Assembly (NCBI GenBank): GCA_006226265.1
Contig: SBHH01000159.1
Coordinates: 1 to 5,714, forward strand
Length of the DNA: 5,714 nucleotides
From: Alphaproteobacteria bacterium
GTDB lineage: Bacteria > Pseudomonadota > Alphaproteobacteria > Sneathiellales > Sneathiellaceae
Direction: 5' to 3'
The position numbers were made by a program, and so were the translations under genes. The first letter of the stretch is position 1, and the number at the start of each line of letters is the position of its first letter. This document shows positions 1-5,714 of the stretch, piece after piece. Below the pieces are notes generated by a model. That model was not told the DNA's origin. It was given only the letters and a program-made list of their open reading frames with translations, and made no database searches.

Positions 1-505
1 TGAATATACCGAAAAGTATCAGAAGTATGCTGGGGGGAATCAGGGCCCCAAGCGTGCCGCCGGCAGCAACGGCCCCCGTGGCAAGCGTCGGGGCATAGTT
101 GTATTTGAGCATTTGCGGGATTGCAATTCTTCCCATCGCCGCCGCACAGGCCACGCTGGAGCCTGAAACAGCGGCAAAGCCTGAACAGCCCAGCACAGCC
201 GCAACGGCAAGTCCTCCGGGAAGACGCGAAAGCCATAGGCGTGCTGCTGCGAACAGGCCTGTTGTCAGCCCTCCATGATGTCCCATATATCCCATAAGCA
301 GAAACATCGGGATAGCTGAAAGCGTCCATTTGGCTGCGAAGTCATATGGAACAACCGATAAAATCCCCCAAGCTTGCGCGGGACCGAGAATCAGACTGAT
401 ACCGACAAAAGGGACACAAATCAGCGCGATGGCGATGGGAACTCTGAGCAGCAGCAAGCCCATCACGGCTAAAATACTGAAAAGCCCTATAATTTCGCTT
501 TCCAC
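1..505 (-). CDS. dctM: TRAP transporter large permease subunit, DctM family (partial, 3' end beyond window)
   Basis: This is the ion-coupled transport channel of a tripartite TRAP importer in the inner membrane, working with the DctQ-type subunit and the binding protein encoded just upstream. The visible 168 codons start at a GTG (505-503) preceded nine bases earlier by a GGGGAGGGG ribosome binding site. The frame is closed upstream by a TGA at 535-533, so the only other nearby start is an ATG at residue 15, which would cut into the first membrane helix. Hydrophobic segments lie at about residues 5-38, 62-76, 97-115 and 143-168. Family hallmarks include RVPIAIAL (21-28), IPMFLLMG (65-72), SGSSVACAAAMG (114-125) and AAGGTLGALIPPS (147-159). 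DctM proteins are usually about 425 residues, so roughly 60 percent lies past the left edge. Family assignment is firm. The substrate is unknown, and the gene name is a family name only. Confidence 0.94.
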   Translation of the reverse strand, partial: MESEIIGLFSILAVMGLLLLRVPIAIALICVPFVGISLILGPAQAWGILSVVPYDFAAKWTLSAIPMFLLMGYMGHHGGLTTGLFAAARLWLSRLPGGLAVAAVLGCSGFAAVSGSSVACAAAMGRIAIPQMLKYNYAPTLATGAVAAGGTLGALIPPSILLILFGIF

Positions 506-514
506 GACTTCATT

Positions 515-523
515 CCCCTCCCC
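515..523 (-). promoter_or_regulatory. Ribosome binding site of dctM
   Basis: The purine-rich GGGGAGGGG sits nine bases before the GTG at 505. It decides the start in favour of this GTG over the ATG fourteen codons later, and over the ATGs at 540 and 513, which are in other frames (the one at 540 soon meets a stop). Confidence 0.7.
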
Positions 524-546
524 ACAGATTTTTCAGTCATTTCGGA

Positions 547-1065
547 TTAGAGGCCCTGATTGAGGGCTCTGGACTCGACATCTTCCGGTCCTGATAGAAT
601 ATGACTTACGATTACAAGCGCCAGCAGCCCGAAGCTTACCGGTAAAATGAAGTAGGCGGGCCAGGTTGTGAAATTGATCTCCTGCTCAAACACGAATGCA
701 CCAGTGGTCATCTTCTTGATTGCGGCCTGCCATAAACTTACAACTATGCACAGAGACACGATCAGGCTCAGGACCCAGGAGAAATACATTGTCCAGTTTT
801 TTGCCTTGCGCGGCATGAGCTGATAGGCAATCTCGACGGTGATGTTGTCGCCGCGTTTTTCCGCCAGGGCAAGCGGCAGGAAAACGACTGCTATCATGTA
901 GTAATTTGTAACAATGACGGAGTTGCCGGGTATCGGCTTATCCAGAAGGTTACTTAAAAGCACATCACCAACAATCTGGACCATGAGCAGTATTAAAATT
1001 ACCCCCGCGACGATCGTCGCGGCGGTAACAAGCCTGGAAACGGCTTTATTCAGGATACCAGTCAT
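547..1065 (-). CDS. dctQ: TRAP transporter small permease subunit, DctQ family
   Basis: This is the small membrane subunit of the TRAP importer, which supports the DctM channel and helps dock the binding protein. The product is 172 residues, typical for the family, with the usual four hydrophobic helices at about residues 13-37, 52-68, 93-115 and 134-157. The family-typical segment PLALAEKRGDNITVEI (residues 64-79) follows helix 2. I place the start at the ATG 1065-1063, five bases after the dctP stop. A TTG at 1074-1072, overlapping that stop as TTGA, would add three residues (M-I-P). Neither start has a clear Shine-Dalgarno sequence, so translation is probably coupled to dctP. The TAA stop lies 41 bases before the dctM GTG. 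The gene is intact. Its neighbours and topology make the family call secure, although DctQ proteins are poorly conserved in sequence. Confidence 0.93.
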   Translation of the reverse strand: MTGILNKAVSRLVTAATIVAGVILILLMVQIVGDVLLSNLLDKPIPGNSVIVTNYYMIAVVFLPLALAEKRGDNITVEIAYQLMPRKAKNWTMYFSWVLSLIVSLCIVVSLWQAAIKKMTTGAFVFEQEINFTTWPAYFILPVSFGLLALVIVSHILSGPEDVESRALNQGL

Positions 1066-1070
1066 CGGTA

Positions 1071-2189
1071 TCAATTGAAGAGCGAAAGGTCGACCTTGGA
1101 GAAAACCTCGTCATAATAGAGTTTTCCCAAGGCTTCAGGATCCTTATAATCGATGGTCTTGACCAGCTTTTCCCATTTTTCGTTCAGTTTCAGGAAGCGG
1201 TCTTTGCGTTTCTCGGCGTCCGCAATTCCGGACTTTTCCTTGGCGTTCTTAACAATCAATGCAATATCTTTGGCGCGAAATTCATCGCTCTTCGCCTGGA
1301 TATCCGCCTTGGGTTTAATGATTTCAACCCCGTATTGGCCCGGGGAACTTTCCAGAACCAGGAGATTTGAAGCCTGGTACTTGGCTGTTGCTGTCGCATC
1401 GCCATAGGCGACTGCTTTCAGATATGCCCGCTTGTCCTCTTCCGACAGGCTCTTCCAGAGATCAAGATTGGTGCTGAAAAGGGAATTTCCTAACCCCAGT
1501 CCAATGGGAAGATCGAGAAGATAGTCCGTTACCTCGCCCATGGAAAGATTGATAATGGTATAGGGGGTATGAGTAGATCCGTCGAGAACGCCCTGGCTCA
1601 TCGCGCTATATACATCGTTTGACGAGATCACCGAGGCAGAACCGCCCATTTCAGCAACCCAGCGGCCAAAAGTTCCGAAGCCTCTGATTTTCTTGCCTTT
1701 GATGCTTTCCAGTGAATCAATACGGGGTTTTGAATACAAATAGTAGGGGCCAATGGCCATCGTTCCCGTGAATGCCTGATTCTGGGCTTTGAATTCATCA
1801 ATACAGGCCTTGCATGACATGTAATATTCGTTCAATGCCCCTGTCGCAGCGTAAGGGTTGGAGCTTGCCGTCGCCAAGTCCGCAATGAAGTTCACCTGGG
1901 GATATTCAGCCCGGAAATACGGAGCAACTACGAAACCCACGTCGCCCAGCCCTTCGCTGAGCGCTCCGTTGGTTTCCTTGTAGCCGAATAGATTGCCCAC
2001 ATAAACCTTGGCAGTGTAGCGGCCTTCTGTTTCTTTACTCAGCACATCCGCAAAACGTCTCGCCCCCTCGGACAATCCTGATTCACTGCCTCCAAATACG
2101 TATTTTAATTCTTTCGCATCCGCCGCTGTCCCGATGCCCGCGGCTATCGCCACGCTGAAGGCCAGAGAAATATATTTTGACGCTTTCAT
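1071..2189 (-). CDS. dctP: TRAP transporter periplasmic solute-binding protein, DctP family
   Basis: This periplasmic receptor binds an organic acid and delivers it to the DctQM membrane complex. The 372 residues begin with a Sec signal peptide: Lys at 2 and 5, a hydrophobic core at about 7-20, and likely cleavage after ADA at 25. A DctP-type ligand-binding fold follows. The conserved arginine that normally grips the ligand carboxylate is probably R169 in GKKIRGFG. Other family features are SSNDVYSAMSQGVLDG (189-204), a typical DctP helix-turn region, and a charged helical C-terminus from about 295. The protein is longer than most DctP proteins (about 330). It carries a CxxC pair, C126 and C129, in the SCKAC stretch, which could form a disulfide in the periplasm. 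The start is fixed by a GAGGGAGGA ribosome binding site eight bases upstream. The gene heads the dctPQM set. Substrate is not deducible; many relatives carry dicarboxylates, 2-oxo acids, sugar acids or other carboxylates. Confidence 0.95.
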   Translation of the reverse strand: MKASKYISLAFSVAIAAGIGTAADAKELKYVFGGSESGLSEGARRFADVLSKETEGRYTAKVYVGNLFGYKETNGALSEGLGDVGFVVAPYFRAEYPQVNFIADLATASSNPYAATGALNEYYMSCKACIDEFKAQNQAFTGTMAIGPYYLYSKPRIDSLESIKGKKIRGFGTFGRWVAEMGGSASVISSNDVYSAMSQGVLDGSTHTPYTIINLSMGEVTDYLLDLPIGLGLGNSLFSTNLDLWKSLSEEDKRAYLKAVAYGDATATAKYQASNLLVLESSPGQYGVEIIKPKADIQAKSDEFRAKDIALIVKNAKEKSGIADAEKRKDRFLKLNEKWEKLVKTIDYKDPEALGKLYYDEVFSKVDLSLFN

Positions 2190-2197
2190 GATGATTT

Positions 2198-2206
2198 TCC
2201 TCCCTC
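2198..2206 (-). promoter_or_regulatory. Strong ribosome binding site of dctP
   Basis: GAGGGAGGA lies eight bases before the ATG at 2189. It is a near-complete Shine-Dalgarno match and sets the start of the signal peptide. It is the strongest site in the dctPQM set, consistent with the binding protein being made in excess over the membrane subunits. Confidence 0.8.
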
Positions 2207-2228
2207 ATCAATTTTATTATTATGCTTG

Positions 2229-2266
2229 TGCCGCCCATTTGTCCGTTGACGTAAATCGGACCGGCA
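2229..2266 (-). promoter_or_regulatory. Bulged stem-loop in the predicted dctP leader
   Basis: Read on the minus strand, TGCCG (2266-2262) can pair with CGGCA (2233-2229). Stacked directly on it, GTCCG (2261-2257) pairs with CGGAC (2245-2241), leaving an 11-base loop and a 7-base one-sided bulge (2240-2234). All ten base pairs are Watson-Crick. The structure ends about 22 bases before the dctP ribosome binding site. It is not followed by a U-run on the minus strand, so it is not an intrinsic terminator for these genes. It could affect leader stability or translation, or the inner GTCCG-N11-CGGAC could be a protein-binding dyad. The pairing is directly visible; the function is inference. Confidence 0.45.
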
Positions 2267-2299
2267 ATTTTCGTCTCTTTTTTATTTTACCTTTCCCGC

Positions 2300-2329
2300 A
2301 TGTTATCCACCGTCCTGCATTTATGTCAA
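2300..2329 (-). promoter_or_regulatory. Sigma70-like promoter for the dctPQM genes
   Basis: On the minus strand a perfect TTGACA -35 box (2329-2324) is followed after 18 bases by TAACAT (2305-2300), which matches the TATAAT consensus at four of six positions. Transcription would begin near 2293, leaving a leader of about 100 bases before the dctP ATG. The position inside the only sizeable gap of the cluster supports it. The long spacer and imperfect -10 box suggest moderate strength or dependence on regulation. Confidence 0.5.
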
Positions 2330-2333
2330 TATT

Positions 2334-2353
2334 AATTGGTCACACTAACAATT
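2334..2353. promoter_or_regulatory. Candidate operator for a GntR/FadR-type regulator
   Basis: The site has matching ends AATTG-N10-CAATT. On the plus strand it contains TGGTCACACTA (2337-2347), which fits the FadR-subfamily GntR consensus TNGTNNNACNA at every fixed position. It ends four bases upstream of the TTGACA -35 box of the putative dctP promoter, a location suited to control of that promoter. FCD-type GntR proteins commonly control carboxylate transport and catabolism genes. No regulator gene is in the window, and the inner half-sites are not perfectly symmetric, so this is a candidate only. Confidence 0.4.
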
Positions 2354-2442
2354 TAATTTTGTATTCCGCCCGTCGCGTTTTTTTCAGATCGGTTCTCAGA
2401 TGGTGGTTGGCCCGTTTTGACAGATATGTTCCGTGCCCGGCT

Positions 2443-5400
2443 TTATATCGGTGCGATGGCCCGGAATTTCGGCGGCTGGCGGGACGGTCGCCGGGCCGGC
2501 GCGCGGGCCAGAACATCGATAATTCGGGAGCGGGTTTCCGATGGTTCGATAAGTTCATCGATGCCAAAGCCTTCGGCCGCCTTGATCGGATCGATCTCGG
2601 CACGTATTTCGTCGATTAGTTCCTGCCGCCGGGCCGCCGGATCGGGCGCGTTCAGATAAAGTCTGGAGTAGGCCACATCAACCGATCCCTCAACCGACAT
2701 CGCGCATATCTCGGCCGTGGGCCAAATGAAACTTGCGTCTGCATCGAAGCTCCGTCCCCCCGCCATGGCGACATAACCCAGTCCATAGCCCTTGCGTAAA
2801 ACGATGGAAATTCGGGGAACAGTCGCATGGCCGAGTTCAAACAGCATCTTCGCGCTTCGCCGGCCCAGGTTCGTATCTTCCGCCGGGCTCCCGATCGACA
2901 TGCCGGGAATATCCACCAGATAGATAAGTGGCAAACCATAGGCGTCACACAAGGCAATAAAACGTGCAGCCTTCTCGCAGGCATCGGCATTGAGCATTCC
3001 GCTGAGATGAAGTGGCTGGTTGGCAATGAAACCCACCGGTCGGCCCTCAATCCGCGCTAGTGAGGTCAGGATGTTCTTGGCAAAACCCGGCTTGATTTCG
3101 AACACGCTCTCTTTATCCGATATGACCTTTATCACCTGGCGCATGTCATACGATTTTCGCGTATTCGCAGACACGATCTTTTCCAGATCGGATTGATCCC
3201 CACCGGGGCCGTCCGGGGTCAGAATTCTGGCAGCACATCGTGCGTTGGACGGCAGATATGACAGGAAGCCTTTCATGGTATCCAGAACTTCCTCTTCACT
3301 GTCCAGTCCGAGGTCGGCCAGCCCATTGCGATCCACCTGACGTTGGGCACCGCCCAGATCATCAGCCTCTATTATCTCGCCTGTGCCTGCTTTAACCAGA
3401 GACGGTCCCGCCAACCCCATCGTTGATTTGCCTCTCACCATGAGTACGAGATCCGCCATTGCGCTGAAATTGGTGTTTGCTGCGAAACCGAAACCCAGAA
3501 CTGCCGATACAATAGGCACCCAGCCTGTCATACGGGCAAAGGTTGCGAATAATTCTCTTGAGCGTGCGTAGGAACGGGAATTTTGTCCATCCTGAATACG
3601 GTGGCCGCCGCCGTCGAGCAACATGACAAGGGGGCATCCGTTTTTTTCGGCAAGCTGTATAATCCGGAGCATTTTTTCGCTTCCGAGATGCCCGGCACTT
3701 CCGCCATATACTGTAAAATCCTGCGAAACCACCATTACCGGGCGGCCATCGATCCGGGCTGATCCGGCAACAATGCCGTCGGCGGGCGCCGGGCGCGTCA
3801 GGGCGGGATTTCGAATTAGACTGCCGATTTCCTTGAAGCTGTCTGCGTCGCACAGATAATCGATCCTCTCGCGCGCGGTGAGAGAACCGCGCTTGTGCTG
3901 GCGGGCAACCGCGTCGAGACGCTCTGCATCCAGAACTGCCGATTTTGCCGACCGTGCCAGACTGATCGCTATTTCGGTACTGTCGTCCAGTGCCTTCCTA
4001 TTGTTTTCTTCGCTATCCATCCCTTCGAATTCGGCGGGCTCGAAGAAATAAAGAGATTGGCCAGGCTCCACCGTTGTTTTCTCGGCTACCGGGATCATAC
4101 GTACGATACCTGAATGCTCGGCGGTCACAATATGCTCCATTTTCATGGCTTCTATGACGGCCACCTGGCGTCCCTTGGCAACCGTTTCGCCCTCCTTAAT
4201 CAGCATTTCAACGAGCAAACCGCCAATTTGTGCAGCAGCAGCCATGGTTCCGGGCGGCGCACTTATATCATGCGAATGCGCGGCCTCCACCGATGCATCC
4301 GGCAAATTGTCAGGGCAGTAAAGCCGGGGATGTTCTTTGCCGGCTTCAACGATCACTTTGGCATTGCGCTCGACAAGTCCGGTATCCAGCCGCCCTTCCC
4401 TTACCTCGGGTAATCGCAGCAAGCTTTGCAGAAAACTCAAATTGGTCTCTATGCCGTCGATGCGGAATTCCGACAAAGACCGATATCCCCGCAATAATGC
4501 ATCGCTCAGTTTCCCCGAGGGTGCAAAGGCAATGACTTTGGCGAGAAGGGAATCGAACGCGGATGTCGTCTGATATCCGGCATATCCGAAGCTTTCAATA
4601 CGTATGCCGGCGCCGCCGGGCGGACCAAACGCAAGCAGTGTCCCGCCTGTGGGCAGCGCCCCGCCGTCAGCTGCTATTCTCTCCATATTAACCCGCATTT
4701 GCAGCGCCATGCCGCGCGGACGTCCGATGCTTTCCTGCGTCAGGCCCATGGAAGACAGACTTTGTCCCTTGGCAAGCCTGATCTGTGTTTGCACCAGGTC
4801 GATCCCCATCACTTCTTCGGTAACGGTATGCTCCACCTGCAATCGCGGATTTGCTTCCATAAAGACAAATCGTCCCGATGACTCATCCGGATCAACGAGA
4901 AATTCCATGGTACAGAGCGTATGTACCTTTGCGGCGCTTGCGAGTTTAACTGCGGCGGCTGCAATCTGATCGCGGAGTGCAGGATCCAGATGAGGTGCGG
5001 GCGCGAATTCAATTAATTTTTGCTGACGGCGTTGAAGACTGCATTCCCGTTCGAATAAATGGATGACATTTCCGTCCGTGTCTCCCGCTATCTGTATCTC
5101 CACATGACGTGCGGGGCGGATAAGCTCTTCTATATAAAGGGCGCTGGAGCCAAACGCCGCCTTTGCTTCCGATCCGGCCCGCGCGAAGGCTTCTTCCAGA
5201 TCCGGAATTTTTTCGACAATACGCATGCCGCGGCCGCCGCCGCCGGCCAGGGCCTTGATCATCGCCGGCCGACCGTTGAACCCCTCCATAATTTGCCTGG
5301 CTTCCTCCAGACTGGTTTCACCGAGGCTTCCTGCGGCAAGAGGTATCCCCGTTTCGCTTGCCAGATTCCGCGCCCTGCCCTTATCTCCCAGCAACGCCAG

Positions 5401-5714
5401 CGTTTCAGCGGAAGGACCAATGAATGTCAGGTTTGCCTCGGTACAGCGCCTTGCGAAGTCGGTACTCTCAGACAGAAAGCCGTAGCCGGGATGTATGGCA
5501 TCGCAGCCCTCCTTGAGAGCTGCCTCGATCATTGCTTCAACATCGAGATATGCGGCGGCCCCCCGGCCCGACAAAGCGATTGCCCGGTCTGCCTGGCGCA
5601 GATGCAGCGAGGCCGTGTCCTCGGGCGCGTAGACCGCCACCGTATCAATTCCCATTTCCCCCGCTGCTCGGGCGATCCGGATGGCAACCTCGCCTCGATT
5701 TGCAATTAAGATCC
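2443..5714 (-). CDS. Single-chain biotin-dependent acyl-CoA carboxylase, BC-BCCP-CT (partial, 5' end beyond window)
   Basis: A cytosolic enzyme that uses ATP and bicarbonate to carboxylate biotin, then transfers the carboxyl to an acyl-CoA. The window holds 1089 residues in one frame. The frame enters the right edge as ILIANRGE, the usual extreme N-terminus of biotin carboxylase, so only a few codons are missing and the Met at 5655 is internal. Counting from ILIANRGE: BC domain 1 to about 455, with ATP-site K111 and K153, glycine loop GGGGRGMR 157-164, catalytic E286, N288 and R290 in MEANPRLQVEH, and R340. A linker of about 27 residues follows, then BCCP about 482-559 with EAMKMEH and biotinyl-lysine K524 (codon 4143-4141). 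The CT domain runs about 594-1060, with GGGHRIQDG 701-709 and RKGYGLG 973-979. The CT C-half (DIPGMSIGSPAEDTN, RKGYGLG, AMAGG) resembles the single-chain long-chain acyl-CoA carboxylase (LCC) type more than the two-subunit propionyl type. The substrate is uncertain. It ends in TAA at 2445-2443, with no terminator visible. Confidence 0.95.
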   Translation of the reverse strand, partial: ILIANRGEVAIRIARAAGEMGIDTVAVYAPEDTASLHLRQADRAIALSGRGAAAYLDVEAMIEAALKEGCDAIHPGYGFLSESTDFARRCTEANLTFIGPSAETLALLGDKGRARNLASETGIPLAAGSLGETSLEEARQIMEGFNGRPAMIKALAGGGGRGMRIVEKIPDLEEAFARAGSEAKAAFGSSALYIEELIRPARHVEIQIAGDTDGNVIHLFERECSLQRRQQKLIEFAPAPHLDPALRDQIAAAAVKLASAAKVHTLCTMEFLVDPDESSGRFVFMEANPRLQVEHTVTEEVMGIDLVQTQIRLAKGQSLSSMGLTQESIGRPRGMALQMRVNMERIAADGGALPTGGTLLAFGPPGGAGIRIESFGYAGYQTTSAFDSLLAKVIAFAPSGKLSDALLRGYRSLSEFRIDGIETNLSFLQSLLRLPEVREGRLDTGLVERNAKVIVEAGKEHPRLYCPDNLPDASVEAAHSHDISAPPGTMAAAAQIGGLLVEMLIKEGETVAKGRQVAVIEAMKMEHIVTAEHSGIVRMIPVAEKTTVEPGQSLYFFEPAEFEGMDSEENNRKALDDSTEIAISLARSAKSAVLDAERLDAVARQHKRGSLTARERIDYLCDADSFKEIGSLIRNPALTRPAPADGIVAGSARIDGRPVMVVSQDFTVYGGSAGHLGSEKMLRIIQLAEKNGCPLVMLLDGGGHRIQDGQNSRSYARSRELFATFARMTGWVPIVSAVLGFGFAANTNFSAMADLVLMVRGKSTMGLAGPSLVKAGTGEIIEADDLGGAQRQVDRNGLADLGLDSEEEVLDTMKGFLSYLPSNARCAARILTPDGPGGDQSDLEKIVSANTRKSYDMRQVIKVISDKESVFEIKPGFAKNILTSLARIEGRPVGFIANQPLHLSGMLNADACEKAARFIALCDAYGLPLIYLVDIPGMSIGSPAEDTNLGRRSAKMLFELGHATVPRISIVLRKGYGLGYVAMAGGRSFDADASFIWPTAEICAMSVEGSVDVAYSRLYLNAPDPAARRQELIDEIRAEIDPIKAAEGFGIDELIEPSETRSRIIDVLARAPARRPSRQPPKFRAIAPI

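Noticed and set aside
330..563. 77-codon plus-strand frame across the dctM start
   Set aside because: It is antisense to the well-supported dctM N-terminus and dctQ end, and Ser/Ile/Pro-rich as expected for the antisense of a membrane protein gene.
2354..2442. Intrinsic terminator after the carboxylase
   Set aside because: I looked for a GC stem followed by a U-run on the minus strand and found only scattered short matches and an A-run. There is no convincing hairpin, so read-through into dctPQM remains possible.
2340..2603. 87-codon minus-strand frame overlapping the carboxylase end and the gap
   Set aside because: It is an out-of-frame shadow of the carboxylase C-terminus that runs on into intergenic sequence.
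2134..2619. 161-codon plus-strand open frame spanning the intergenic gap
   Set aside because: It overlaps both dctP and the carboxylase in antisense and crosses the promoter region. No ribosome binding site or recognisable protein features were seen.
3990..4019. Internal Met at the BCCP-CT junction as a separate CT gene start
   Set aside because: The frame is continuous with no stop, the Met has no well-spaced ribosome binding site, and fused single-chain carboxylases are a known class.
5230..5250. GCC/GGC simple repeat
   Set aside because: It encodes the essential four-glycine ATP-grasp loop of the BC domain and is explained by coding.
2443..5655. Met at 5655 as the true start of the carboxylase
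   Set aside because: The same frame continues without a stop to the window edge and encodes ILIANRGEVAIRIARAAGE, the conserved N-terminal strand and loop of biotin carboxylases. The real start is outside the window.
5059..5709. 216-codon plus-strand open frame, and shorter plus-strand frames such as 4604-4969 and 4114-4413
   Set aside because: They lie wholly opposite the conserved carboxylase domains, have no recognisable domains, and have composition typical of antisense shadows of a GC-biased gene.

Overview
The window is a minus-strand gene cluster from what looks like an alphaproteobacterium. That guess rests on inference: a single-chain acyl-CoA carboxylase beside a tripartite TRAP transporter, mid-range GC with a more AT-rich intergenic gap, and a typical proteobacterial Sec signal peptide. 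The sequence itself does not fix the taxon. All four real genes read from right to left.

In transcription order the layout is as follows. (1) Positions 5714-2443 hold a very large biotin-dependent carboxylase whose first few codons lie beyond the right edge. It joins biotin carboxylase (BC), biotin carboxyl carrier (BCCP) and carboxyltransferase (CT) domains in one open frame. (2) Positions 2442-2190 form a 253-base regulatory gap. It has a sigma70-like promoter, a GntR/FadR-type operator candidate just upstream of the -35 box, a two-part hairpin in the predicted leader and a strong ribosome binding site. (3) Positions 2189-1071 encode a periplasmic TRAP solute-binding protein (DctP family). 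(4) Positions 1065-547 encode the small four-helix TRAP membrane subunit (DctQ family). (5) Positions 505-1 hold the N-terminal 168 codons of the large TRAP permease (DctM family), cut by the left edge.

Together, the three TRAP genes would make a complete ion-driven importer for an organic acid: DctP captures the ligand in the periplasm and DctQM moves it across the inner membrane. The carboxylase would add CO2, using ATP and biotin, to an acyl-CoA. The simplest joint reading is uptake of a carboxylic acid, activation to a CoA thioester by an enzyme not in this window, and carboxylation. The substrate cannot be read from sequence. The dctP promoter suggests that the transporter genes can be switched on independently of the carboxylase, although no terminator separates them.

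I found no RNA genes, mobile elements, CRISPR arrays or long repeats. The plus strand carries only shadow reading frames. The least ordinary items are the compact one-chain carboxylase, with almost no room for a BT domain and several altered active-site motifs, and the regulatory gap before dctP.
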